A stretch of 64,000 bases of DNA, taken from Prochilodus magdalenae. Taxonomy: Eukaryota > Chordata > Actinopteri > Characiformes > Prochilodontidae. Below, piece after piece: positions 28,301-41,900 of the stretch. The stretch spans positions 38,501-102,500 of the forward strand of contig JAMWET010000593.1 of the NCBI GenBank assembly GCA_024036415.1, in the 5' to 3' direction. Made by a program: the position numbers and the translations under genes. Position 1 is the stretch's first letter. The number at the start of each line of letters is the position of its first letter. The notes below the pieces were generated by a model, which searched no databases, had not been told where the DNA came from, and worked only from the letters and a program-made list of their open reading frames with translations.

Positions 28301-31300
28301 GGTACTGTTCTTAGACCACACCCGTGGGTGGTTGGTTGAATTGAATTACTGTAAAACCAGACTTTTGAGGAATCTCACCTTTGCGTCAAAAGCATGCTTG
28401 AAAATCTCACAGAGCGTCTTTGCATAGTCCTGGGATTTGCCCGTCTCTGTGGCGAACAGGATGGTGGCTTTCACTCTCTTGGCCATGGCTTGGCCCATCA
28501 GCTTGGCTGAGAACTTCACAGCCCTAGAAATACACATACGCACAGAGAGAAGAACACAGTCAGAGTGGATGGAGAGCACTGCAAAGGAACTCTTTGACAC
28601 GTCATAGCTGTTCGGGTGTCATGGTTACTCTATGTGTAAAAAGGCTGAGAAGTCAACCCTTGGTCCACCGTTTCATATGAGTTCTATGAACTTTAGGGAA
28701 GTTGACAAGAAAGGTTCCGATGGGAACCAAGTGGACTTCGTCTTCCGTATTCCGTGAAACACCCTCTCACACTAGTGGGCAGTGACCACACTTGCCTGGA
28801 GCGGTGGGCAGCTCTAACCACAGCGCCCAGGGAGCGGTTGTGGGGTTAGGGGCCTTGCTCAAGAGCATTTCAGTCATTACTGTCAGTTCAGGGATTTGAA
28901 CCAGTGACCCCCCGGTTATAAGGCTGGTTCCCTAACCTCCCACTACCGCTCCTATTAAATCTATCTCTAGTCGTGGGCTGGAGATTATGGAATCAGCCTT
29001 GTGACCAGAGGGTCTCTGAATCAATTCCCTGAGCCGGCAGTAATGACTCAAGTGCTGTTAAGTAAGGCATCTAACCCCTAACTGCTCCCCAGGCGTAGTG
29101 GATAGGGCTGCCCAATGCTACGGGCAAGTGTACTCACTGCCCCCTAGTGTGTGTGTTCACTAGAGTGTGTGTTGGGGGGGGCGGGGGGGGTGTTTCACTT
29201 CACAGACGGGTTAAATGTGGAAGACCTGCAGGTTCCTCTGTGTGCAAACACAAATGGCAAAATGTGACCCTGAACTGTCTAAACTCACAGTATGAATGGT
29301 GGCGGGGTTTGTCACACACCGCCCCCTGCTGGGCCTGTGCCATACTGTACTGGATGGCTTTCTGTTTCGGGCTCCACCCACTCTCTCACACCTGCAGCTG
29401 ATCTAGGACTCATTAAGCCTCCATTTATACCCCTTAGGTTGCTCTGCCCGTTTGTACAGTGCTTGTGTTGCTAACCAGAGTACTAAGCCGTGGTCGTGAG
29501 TATCTTGAAGTGAGTGGCTCTTTGTATTTTCCTTGGTGTTTGGGATTATGGATTTGTCTCTGATGCTGCCTGCCTGTGTTTTGAGCCCTGCCTGTTCTGG
29601 CTATGTTTCTTAGACAACGGTTAATACATCCACTCTGCACCTCTAACCTGCCTAAACCTCCTCGTCACAAGATTCGTGCAGTGTGTTGTGAACCTAAACA
29701 GTCTCTAAAGAAATGTATTATTTTGAATTTTATGCCTCCAGCACGCTTGCATAAAAAGACGGGACAGATGCAAAATAAGAGCAAAGTGTTTATAGAATGT
29801 TTGAGCTACACCTGTTTGAAATGCTCAGCATTACGTTGGTGAATTGCTAACAGGAGAAGGGATCAAGACTGGGTAAAAAGGGGGACCCCAGCAGGTGCTT
29901 GTTGTTGGTGGGTCATGGCTTACCAATCAAGTTTAGCTAAACTTGCTATAAGAATTATCAATCAGTTCAAAAAGAATATAGGTTTTTCACGTCTACCCCC
30001 TATACACTCATCAAAAGAATAGGTGCACCCAGAAGGAGGTGTGCGGTTGCAGTGCTGTTGGGAAGGAAGATGAAGGTGACCAGGATCAATAACTGATGAT
30101 ACATTTAGACTGATATGGTGAATATCCATTGAGCTACACATACAGAAGTCTGTCTCTCAGTATGCCTAACCCAACATGCCAGATGTCTCAGCATGGAGCT
30201 GTAGAGGTTCCTAATGGTGTCCTGTGATAATCCATCCCATGCAGCTTGAATATCCTCACATAGTTCCTGCAAATGGTGCGGTAGGGGTGGAGGTGGAGTG
30301 ACACTAGGCCTTCTCGACAGGCGACATATGATGAAAACATGCCCATCTTGCCACTGGCCAGATTCGTTGGTCGTCTCCATCAAGACAAAAGCGGGACTCG
30401 TCACTGAAGATGACCCGCTGCCATTCTGAGTCACTCCATGACAGTCTGGCACCACACCATTTCAGTGTTTCATGACATTGACATGATGCCAAGGACATTC
30501 GTCGTAATGGTGTGCATGCATGCAGTCCTGCATTGTGCAGCTGTCCGCCAATGGTGCTGACACTAACAGAATTACTCATGAAGGGCATCACATTGCTGAG
30601 TGCCCACCGCCGTGGCTGTTGGGTCAGTCAGGTACAGCGGTAAGCATGACCGAAAATGGAACTTAAATCATTTGCATGCCTCACAATGTCAAACCTATCC
30701 ACCCAAGTTTCATTCCTATCAGTTGATTTCTTCTAGGTGCAGCTATATGTAGAATAGAACTGAACTGCTGCCCATCCTGTGTGGTCTGATGCTGTTGCTA
30801 CATCTGCTCTGACTGGAAGCCACTGCCTGCCTTTAACCATCACGGAGCTTCTGGCTGACCTGCACTGTGGAGGCATGGCCTGCATCCTGCCGACCCACGT
30901 TATGACCCACCAACATAATTACAGACTAATCCGACACTATACTCTCCTTTCCTGTGCTGTCTTGTATCTGGTGTTGACCCGAGGAGGGTGGGTTCCCCCT
31001 TTGAGTCTTGGTTCCTCTCTAGGTTTCTTCCTTCCTAACTAAGGGAGATTTTCCCTGCCACTGTGGCCCTCGGCTTGCTCACTGGGGGCTCGAACACCAG
31101 ATTCTTTGTAAAGATTCTTTGTAAAGCTGCTCTGTGACAACATCTGTTGTAAAAAGCACTATAGAAATAAAGATTAACTGATTAGCTACAACTACAATCT
31201 TTGGCTCCATGGCCTAAGATATTCAGCTGGAATACTCAAGCTCCCAACTCAAATTCACTGGCTCGAATTGGGATGTTTGCCAGCATTCTAAAAAGCTTCT

Positions 31301-33176
31301 CCGACTTTGCTATAGTTGCTTCGGAAGAAGGCATTCGTTGGAAGAGCATGTACAGGCTGATCCCGAAAGGATGCTTTGGAAGCAACCTCGGGAACAATGG
31401 AGAGAAAAGTTAGCAAGTGACACTCATTTAACGAAGGCACAATGGAACCAGCTTACGTTTTGGGGGGACCATTCGCTACATAATGCATCACTGTCAACAG
31501 CAAAACTGACAAAACCACTGCTTCTCTCCACGCCAAGCAGCATCCTCATTCTCATTCTCGTTCCAACTGCCTCTCAACAGGAACCCCTGTTTCAACAGTG
31601 ATGAAACCGCAGTGGCCCATCTACTAACATCCTGTAAGTAATTACGCTGCCTTACGAGAAAAGAGAGAGAGAGAGAGAGAAGTCCTGATTAGCCTCTCAA
31701 ACATGATTGAGTGAGCTACACTGCTGAGAAGCCCTGTTTCATTTCTCAGCTTCAAACAGACACAATATACTCTTAGGGCGCTTTCACATCTGCTTTCAGC
31801 CAGTGGGTCCATTTGGACAGCTGTGGATGCTCCAACTGTATTCTGATATGCAATAAACCAATGCACTCTGGTCTGCCAAATGTCAGCTCATGGGATACCC
31901 TCCAGGACCAGGGTTGGGAACCACTGGTTAAGGCTACAAAGTAGATCCTCTGACAAGAGTGTTTCTCTCTTGTTCTAAAGGCGGGGCCAAGGTGGCCAGT
32001 GCGAAAATCTGATTGGCCACTCCGTATTGGAATCCCCATCCCCAGAATACCTTTCCTCTTGCTTTGTGGCAGTGTGTTTGGTACCATAGCAATGGTCAAG
32101 CAACTCCTTAACAACAAGCTTGCACTCTATATCACCAGTCCAGCAACATCTTAACAACCACCTGGGACAACCTTGGCACCAGTCTAGCAACATCTTAACA
32201 GCCACCTGAGATACTATAGCACCAGTCTCGTAACACTACACCACAGCAATTGTTTACAACCACCTGGGATACTATAGCACAGGTCTAGCAACAACCTTAA
32301 CAACCACCTGGGATACCACTTCACCAGCCTAGCAACACCTGTAATAGCTACCTGGGCTACTGCATCGCCAGTCTATTGGCACCTTAGCCACCTGGCATAG
32401 CATCAGCCTAGCAAAAACCCTGACAACCACCTAGGATATCACAGCACCAGTCTGGCAGCCGCCTGGGATAAACCAAGAGTGTAAGATATTAGCTGAAACT
32501 CAGAAGCGTTTTTTTACCACCTCATGGCTGTCATGTTAAATGCTGCTTGCTTTTTCAGCTACTGCACTCTGTTTTTGCACATGCGGAGCGTAAATTTCCG
32601 AATCTACTTCCTGATCTAAGAAATCACAGTTTGCTGTTTACATGACCCCTTGAATAATCAGACAACTGGAGGAAATGTAGGCACTCAGTGTTCTGTAACT
32701 GCATTTAACCCGTTATGAATTCTAACAATTAAAATCCTAGTGGACAAAAGCTGTGATGTGATGACCTGTATTTTTCCCAACTGTGCATTTGGTACTAATT
32801 TTACAAAATTATGCTACAATGTACCAAACCCCAAATTCTGGTTCAGACTGGAAATTAAACTAGGTGTGTAAAGAGCCTTGAACAAACCCAGGCCTAGGCT
32901 TTTTCTAAAGCAGCGGCTGTCCATCACCATCATGGTCAAAATTAGGCCATGAAAAGGCTGTGGAGCACTCAGTATGTAGGATGGAGGTGAGGAGCCTCAT
33001 GACCTTACTGTGAAAAGCTTTTTTATTACGGCGCTTAAGAAACAAAAACAGGAAACAAACATCAATCCAAGGCTTTTCCCCCGCACACTCACTTAGCCAG
33101 TTTCTTGAAGCCAATGGCTCTTTTCTTTGTGGGTGTTCCGTTCACTCCTTTCCACACATGAGTGTTCCACGGATCG

Positions 33177-33247
<71 letters not shown>

Positions 33248-35890
33248 GTCCATTAATTAATTCAGCATCTTTCCATTTTTTCTCTTAAGAAAGCAAAACA
33301 TTAATTATGACAATTAACCATCAGTGAATATCTCAAAAGAGAGAACCATTAAGCTTAGAGCAGCCTCATCACTGGCAATAAATTATTTCCATCAGTCAAT
33401 GTGGATGTGTAATGTGACGGTAAAGCCTTTCCCAGGAGCAAACAATATATAATTTCCTCTTTTGAAGGTTTATGACTGTAATGTACAAAAAATGATATCT
33501 GGTGTTTATTACAGTGAAGCACTAAAATGAAATACCGGGTCAATTAACCACTTTGGTCTAATAAACTCATTATCCATATGTTTCATAAAGGACTCCTATG
33601 GCAAAATGTAGTTCTTTATAAAACTGACCAGTCACAGGAAAGCTTATGATATATGCTTATAACAGTTCCTATAGGCGATAAATAAGTCACTTGTGATAAC
33701 TAAAGTGTGGTGTAATTAAACTTGACCTCTTACAAGCCACTGGTGAAATGTTACTACACACTTCTATTACCCAAACGAGCCCAACCAGTTGGCTCAGCCA
33801 ACTGTAGCTCCTAAATAATTGGAAGTCTTAGCATGTAATAGTTCTGGGATTAAAATTTTATCATTTGAATTGGATAGAAAATCACAGTTGAAGGAGCTTC
33901 AATAGAATCCTGTGTGTTTGTTACAGTGAAGCACCAAAAGGAAATACAGGATCATTCAACATTTTGGCCTCATAGATGAGAGGTTTATTAACAAAACAAC
34001 AACATAATAAATAAGTAAATAATTACACTAATCGTCAAAAAAAAAAAACCAAAACACAGTTGCATTAATACTTGCACCCAGAGAGAATCAACTGACAGGA
34101 ATGAAACTTGATAATATAGTCCAAATAATACTTGTAGTGTGATGATAGGCACAGATAAGTGCCCCTAGGCTTTATTCGTAGCTAGCTAGCTAACCTGGCT
34201 AATGTTTGCAAACAACCAAACTGGCTTTAATGTGGAAATCCTTGAGATACACTGTGGGTTTCATAAGGTGTTTCTTGCTATGAATGCACATCTACGTGTT
34301 TCGGTTGTCAGGCTTTTCAGTCAGATGAGCTGCTGAAATGGCTAGCAAGCTATGGTGAAAATATCTAGCCGAGGCAAGGCTAGTTAGCTAGTTAGCTGAG
34401 ACAGAGCAAGCTGCTAAAAAGAGCTGAAAACCAAAACATGAAGATGCAGGTTTGTAGCAAGAACTTATAAAACCCAGTCTATATGAAGGAGATCTGCAAG
34501 TTGCCTGTTTGGCTTTTTCCAGTGGGTAGTAACGTTAGCTAGTTTAGCTAGCAAGCTAGCTAACACCAAACATTGTTACCTCATTTGTTTAAGTGTTGTC
34601 ATTCAACTTATCAACTGCACACATCTCTCTTCTGTTGCTCATCACAAGGAAAGTGCTAGAATGATAACTGAGTAACGTATTTCTACACAACAGAACCACA
34701 CGTCCGGTTTTAGACTGTCTCTTTTATTAACTTCCATTCTTCCGTCCGGTGAATACCTGGACACCTATTAGTCCTCTTTGTGGGATAAATTATTTGAAAT
34801 GTTCACTTGTGAACAGTATTACGTGTGCCATCGCCATGTGTCAGAAAGTATGGTTTCCATTTCATTGGTTTAACAAGGTCATGTGACATTGTGACTTGCC
34901 TGCCAGCTAACCGCAGGTCAGCCCTCTAATTGCTAGTCTATTAGTAAGCTCCCACCTGACTCACGAATGTCATCAATTCCTCCCAATTGAGTGAAAAAAA
35001 GCATCATGCATGTGCCATTTAGGTTAGGTTATGATTTTAATTCTGAAATCCCTCTACTTTTATGAAGCCCTCCTTTTGGGGGTGGGATGTCCTCCAGAAC
35101 TGTGACTTGCTGGAACAAGGGCGTTTCGGGCGGCTCAGTAGAGATGTAGTCTGGAACCAGCTAACAAGCGGATTGGTGTGGAACGGATTTAGATTCTATT
35201 TAATGCACAACAGTGTCTGAATGAACGAGGAAGTGGCGGTGAAATGTTTATACGTTCTGTGAGTGTCGATTGTTTTGGGTATCTGCTGGCACGTTTGGCC
35301 CCAGAAATGGCTATTTATAGCAAGCCTAACTATCAGATTCCAGCACAGCAACAGAGAGAGAAGTCCCTGCGAGCACGCCAACACCATCTGCAGCCACAGT
35401 TTAAAATGCTGGAGGATTCAACAAATGACCAAAGTTATGACCCACTGTTGTCAGCTATTCAAAGAACACTGGTACAAACCGTCGCCCACCTACAGCAAGT
35501 AACTGTAACTTTGTTTTGTCAGCTTCTATACATTCCTCAGTTTTCAGTTCTGATTTACAGGCATGCGTGTCCTGGGTTTGTCTTAAGTGTTCGCCTCCGT
35601 GCCTTTTTGTACACTGGGAATTTAAAGTTTTACCTCCTTCACTTACCTGGTACTCGAAAGAGGGCGTGAGGCGGTAGTTGAGCATCTCCTGGTGGAAGAC
35701 GGGCGTGATGCTGCCAGACATCGGGGGGACGATCCAAACCCAGTCGCCTGGGCAGCCGCCTCTCACTCGAAACTCGTTCTCCATGTGCTTCATGAAAGAC
35801 TCTGTGGCTGAGTGGTGGTCCACGATAGTCACCTTTGCCACCTATGGCAAAACGTAGGACATCTTGAATTTCCCTCTGGGATCAATAAAG

Positions 35891-35941
<51 letters not shown>

Positions 35942-38900
35942 TACAAAACAGCCCAGCCACAGGGAGGCTTATGGTATATACCATATATGATCTCTAAAGG
36001 CAATAAATGAATCACTTGTGATAAAAAATAAAAAAAACTTAACCTCTTGCAAGCCCAGGACACACTGGTGGGTCCGAAGTGTTACTACACACTTCTATTA
36101 CCCAAACCAGCCCAACCAGTTTGCATAGTTGTCCTTGTAGTTCCTGAATAATAGGTCTTAGCATGTAATAGGTCTGGAGATTTAAATTTTATAATTTGAA
36201 TTTGATACAACATCATTGTTGAAGAAGCTTCGAGAGACCCAAAATTGTAAATAGAAAATAGATAGAATTCTTGTAGAGAAAAGAAATAGATGTGTAAAAT
36301 ATGCAATTACATTGGAAGTTAGAGAGTAGGCCAATCATGCATAAATCACATAAATATCACAATAATAACCCGTTAAGTATCCAGATATAGCTTCTGGAAT
36401 ATAACTCACCAGACAAAACATGAGTCACCTGTGACTGAAATGTACCTAATAGCCTGTAGTGCCTCCAGTCCCACCAATAACAGCTGTGAATAGATTTGGC
36501 ATAGACTGGACAAGTTTCTGATTGAAGGCCAATCAATGTTCAGACCCTCTTACATCATAGCATTGCATAGGCCAAATTTGGTGGATGCCTTCCCTGGCTC
36601 AGTTCTGAGGAGAATTCCTTGTAGACTGGGATTTTCCCACTGCTGGTAGACCCATATGACCGTACGCTTCCATACACCTGCAGGTTTAGCTACTTCCTTC
36701 ACACTATGGTCTTTGGCCACGCCCACATGCTCAGTCACCCCTTTTAGCCAATCATCAACATCTGCTTTGGAGTCTTTTCCACACATGGAACGAGACATTC
36801 CCTGCACTGTAGCACCTCCTCTCAATCTATGGATCCCGCCGCTCACAGGTATTAATAGCCACATCGTCCTAATGCTACGCCCCCTGCAGGAGCCTGAAGT
36901 GACTACCAAGTTACACACATGCAAGGTGACTCATTTTTGTTTGGTGAGCTTGTTTCTATAAATAATACATAACATAACACATGATATACATTATAAGAAG
37001 TAATACACATTCTCCCATCTCTTCCTCCTCACCTGGTAACTGTAGAGAACTGAGATGTTAATCTCCACCAGTGCCTGGTCCTTCCACAGTGAGGACGTTT
37101 TCCTGATGTCCAGCCCCATCCTAGTGGCAACTTCCTGTAAGATTGAATCAGATTATAAAATTGAACTATTATCACTTTAGATTACAGTGATATGTAAATT
37201 ATCACTCTATAGAACTTGTTCCTACTGCCACAGAGTCTAGTGGTGGAATGCTTTACACCACTCCAGTCAACTCTTGGCATTGCCCATAATGGCTTGCCTG
37301 GAGGCTGCTCGTCCATGAAAACCCATTTCATTAAATCATTACTGCCCAGTTTCTCATGCTGATGATGCTTCCAGAGGATATTGCTTCTTATGGCTAAGCT
37401 GTGTTTGCTAACAGTGCCATGCTCAAAGTCAGTGTGCTCTGCCAGTGTTGGTCCATGGAGAGTGCATGGTTACGTTTGTTATATAAATAAAACTAGTAGG
37501 TGTGTAAGTTACTTGTGTAGGTACTTGTGTTGCCTTTATAATGACCTTTTCTTCTCTATAGGTATGAGCTCTGGGCTGGGGTTGCCAGGTAGTGCACTTT
37601 TTGTTGTATATACAGTATGTCTGTGTATTAATCTCTAGGTATCAGCACTGGCCCCTTGTTCGGGCGCTCATGGTGAGCTTTAGGCTCTAACCTTCCTGTA
37701 CTAGCTGGAATACTATCCAATGGAACGCTAAGCAGGGTTGTACGTTGCCCTGGATAAGAGCGTCTGCTAAATACCTTAAATGTAAATGAAACACCTGAAG
37801 TTCAAAATTAAGAGTGGCGTCCATATATTTTTGGCCACGTAGTCCATATTGTGTGTGTGTGCCTACATAAGCTGAATTAATCTAGGCTAAAACAAAACAG
37901 GCATTTAAGTTCCATCGGGTTCTAAAAGTCCATGACTTAAGTCTAAGTCCAGTTCTGCAGAATACACAAATGCTGATCAAGGCCTTTCGGAGACAGCTTA
38001 GAGCAAGTAACCACCAAGACGTGTAGACGGTGGCACCGTCGCCTTCATCTTGGATTCAGACGCTATAGAGTTCAGTGTGTCCTTAACATCTAAAACAGGA
38101 CCCATTAGTAATTCTTAATCACTCTCTCAGACATGACTTGAATGCAACGCAGCCTTGCAGTCGTGACTGCCCTGGTAGGCAAGTTAAAGCAGCTGCAGAT
38201 AAAGGTATTGGTCATGATTGTGAAGGCGGTGGGGGGGGGGGTGCTAAGTGCTTTTTCTATCACCTCTGTGTGGACTTCCTCCTCCACATAATGGGTATGG
38301 AAATGAGCTCCAGGCCTGAGCGGAGCGATGCATCATCAACAGATTACTTCTTTAACCGTGCACACCTCCGTTCTCAATTTCACACTTAAAATAGATAGCT
38401 ATCTATCGGCACATCGATCGCGACCGAATTCAGTTCTCACCACTTAGGATAAAGGGTCATTGTTGGTCCCGTGGCTGTTAGTAAGTGTGAAACGATGTGA
38501 GGAGAGAGTAATCAAATAAGTAACCTCAGAGGAATCTCTATTTGGCAAGACAACCCTGACTACAGTCAGTAGAACATCGCAGGGGTGCATATGTCTGGGT
38601 GGTGGATCCTGCGCTAATATCCCATAACAATGAGTAAACGCAATACGGAGTGGGCAGCCGTAGTCGAGGCAGTACTGAACCACTCAGTAGCTCTATTTCA
38701 TATTCGGTTGGGGTTAATATCAGGCCACAGTTTAATCAGCAAAGCATGAGTAATGCATAATCATTCTTTTGTATTAGCATGATGCTGAATTAGCATGTAC
38801 AACGGCAAATGGGTTATGCTAACAGAAAGTCAACCACCGTCGTTAGGCTAACAATATCCAGTTGAGGTAATATTGAGGTTTGTTTAAAGCCAAAGCCTGT

Positions 38901-41900
38901 TTGAACCCATTTTCACCAATGTAGCCAAGATGTAGCTTGTTTCTGAAGTTTGATTAGTTTTGCCTTAACACTGTGATGCTAATGCACCTAACGATCACCC
39001 CATACTTGCTTGTTATAGGAATAGTAGTGTGGTAGTGCTGAGCTTGCGTACTGCAACCAAATGAATGGTGGATGTCAGGTTGTTTCACGTCTACATCTTT
39101 TCGCTTGATTGATAGGGAGGTTTCCGCCTCCCTTGCTTTTTTCCCTCATGCTAAATAATAAGCATGACCCTCCATTTGTCAGAATTTGGGTGCTCAAACT
39201 TCTCCCAACACAAAATGAATATCTAGCATTGCACAAATTAGGTTCTAGCAACTTACCCCACAACGCATGTGCATATCTTTATGTGGACAAAATTCACATT
39301 ACTATTGTCAAAATATAAACATAAATATAAACAACAATAAAAAAATTGTAATTCAACAATATAAATATGTCCCCCCATTGGGCTGGGCCCCAAGCAGTTG
39401 CCTGCCCTGCCTGGAGGCAGGTGGTATCTCTGATGTTCGGTATACTGCATTCAGTAGCTAATGTTAGGAGGGCATCTGAAAGCCAACAGTTCCCCAGCTG
39501 CTGGTGTATGATGTTTTTTGTAGGGTAGTACCTCCAAGATGTTGTAGCGATAGTTGTCACAGAAGTCCCTTACGCCAATCTCCGTGCCCATGTACCAGCC
39601 ACTGAAGGGACAGGCAGTGAACTCCAACCCCCCGATCTCCAACAGCATGCTAGAGACCGCAGGCAAGCCATACCACTTCAGATTCAGGTCCTTAAACCAC
39701 GCAAACCTGGGTGATGGAAACGTGTACAATCAGGAAAGTAAGCCCAGAAAGAGTGATCGCTTCAGAGTCAGGGAGCCCAAAAGTAAAGATGGATTAAAAA
39801 CTCATTTTAATGTATTTTATCATAGTCTATATTATAGTCTTATATATAAAAATTTCATTCTCTTGTTGGGTGAGGGGGTTTGGGTTAGGCTGACCAGGGT
39901 GTCCTCATGGGTCAGTTTTGGAGCATGAGCTCCAGTTTGGGCAGGTCTACTTTAGAGAACTACTTGAGAGCATTTGCTCTGGGCTGGAGTGGAGGATTTG
40001 TGGAGGAACCTGCATTTCTGATCAGTTAACTACCCTGGAGCTTCATGCTGTAGGAAAGGTTTGCCTGCATCTCGATGACCCCTCTGAAGATCCTGCTAAT
40101 CAAAGACTTTTTATTTTTCTGCTTTACAAATGAATCACACATTGCTTCCTCTGCCTGGTGATGGATCATCATCGTAGTCTTCTAGTAGCAGTTACTTATG
40201 GTCAAGGTTTAAACTCCAGAACTCTAGAACAACTTTAGAATTGAGTGGTCTCTACCAGTTATTAGTTATTCTTTGTTCAGTATTGTATAAAATTGCTAAT
40301 ATTATTGCTAATAATATTGTTTTTGTGCTTGTCTGGCTATCCGGTGAGGACCAGAGAAAGAAATGTCCCATTTTGAGTCTCAAGGTTCCTCTGGAGGTTC
40401 CTTCTATTTGCTCTAGGGGACTTTCCATGCCACTCTCGCACTTGGCTTGCTCATTGGGGCTTGGACCCAGATTCTCTGTAAGGCTGCTTTGTGACGAAAT
40501 CTAGAAAAATCTAAAAAGCCTTAAAAGTCCCATTTATCATCAGCAGTAACAAAGGTACATGGTGATGTCCTCACTAATGGCTAATTGGGGCAGTCGTGGG
40601 CTGGAGGTTAGGAAACTAGCCTTGTTCAATTAGGGTCGCCGGTTCAATTCCCTGAACTGACAGTACCGTCTGAGGCCAGGGCATTGTGATTTACACACAG
40701 AGGAATTTGTATTCCGCATTTAACCCAGCTGTGAATTGAAACAGCCCACCGTTTTGGGCTACTGCCCCCTAGTGTGTGTGTGTATGTGGGTGTTTCAGTT
40801 CACGGATGGGTTAAATGCGGAATACAAATTCCTCTGTGTGTAAATCACAAATGGCACAAAATGGCTCAAAACTCCCCACTCAGAGAATGATTGGCCTCAC
40901 CAATTTAGATTTACATTGATACTAGAGAAGTAGTTCTGTTGAAAGTGCAGATCCTACATGGTCAACTGAAACCATATTTGGTTTATAAGTAGAAGAGAAA
41001 TTTTATTAAGACCTCAGTTTCATGGAAAGTTTAAAAGACAAGTTTTATGATGGGGAAAGAAGGACAACTGTGCAGACTTGAAACTGTAGTAGGGTTAAGT
41101 TGAGGTCTAGAACATACAGGAGAAAATAAAGTGCACTGGGTTGGTGGATTCATCATGCTGTTGCTTATGTAGCCTTGCTGCTCTAGAAAGTAGATGACCG
41201 TATTAACAGGCCCATATCCAATATAATTTCTGCATTTGATTTTTGCTCAGAGGTCTACTTGGAACACGTGTGGACACCAAAAACTCTCCCACATGGAACG
41301 GTAACTTTGTGGAGGGTAGTGGTGTTATCTGCTAAGCCACACCACCCACCATGTTGGTGGTTAGATGTTGGTGTTCTAATGCACCACTCAAACAATGGAT
41401 TCAAGCCAAGCTGTCTGGACTGTAAGGTAATCGGTATGTTCTGAAACTTCAACAGTGTTTGCAGTGTACTTCAAAATGCAGGAAACTCTAATTTACCTAA
41501 TATGGGCCCCTGTAGAAACGAAACTATTCTCTTTTTCCAACAGGCGATATAGAAATTGGCCCCTTAGTTGAATATTCTGTTGTTTACAACATGGAGTGCT
41601 CCATCTCTCACAAAACAACTAGTTGTCTTAATTCTCGCATCTGTAAATGCGCCCATAGTGCACCGTGCCAAAACTATCATTTTCTCCCCACCAGCACCTG
41701 CAGGATTCTCAGGTGTCTCAACAAGTGGCCAATTGAACTGCTGGCTGCTGCTGAGCGCTGAGTGCTGGAGTGGTCTGTTGACGGCTTGCTCCTTACAAGA
41801 CAATCCAGCACTCAAAGCCCCACAAGCTCCCAGCATCGTACGCTGCACCTGGCTGTAATTTGTGTTTCCACCGCTTAGGTATGTGAAGGCAAGTGATTCC

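Larger units (their letters stand above)
33500..33985. repeat. ~65-bp direct repeats, 417 bp apart
   Basis: 33500-33562 (ttacagtgaagcactaaaat) and 33917-33978 (ttacagtgaagcaccaaaag) are copies of one segment flanking the duplicated e9 upstream region, so the duplicated block sits between direct repeats. Confidence 0.8.

Noticed and set aside
33500..33520. PVFH in the open frame after the e9 copy as further exon homology
   Set aside because: The same text belongs to a ~65-bp repeat also found at 33917-33978, so the match to PVFH of e9 is probably coincidence.
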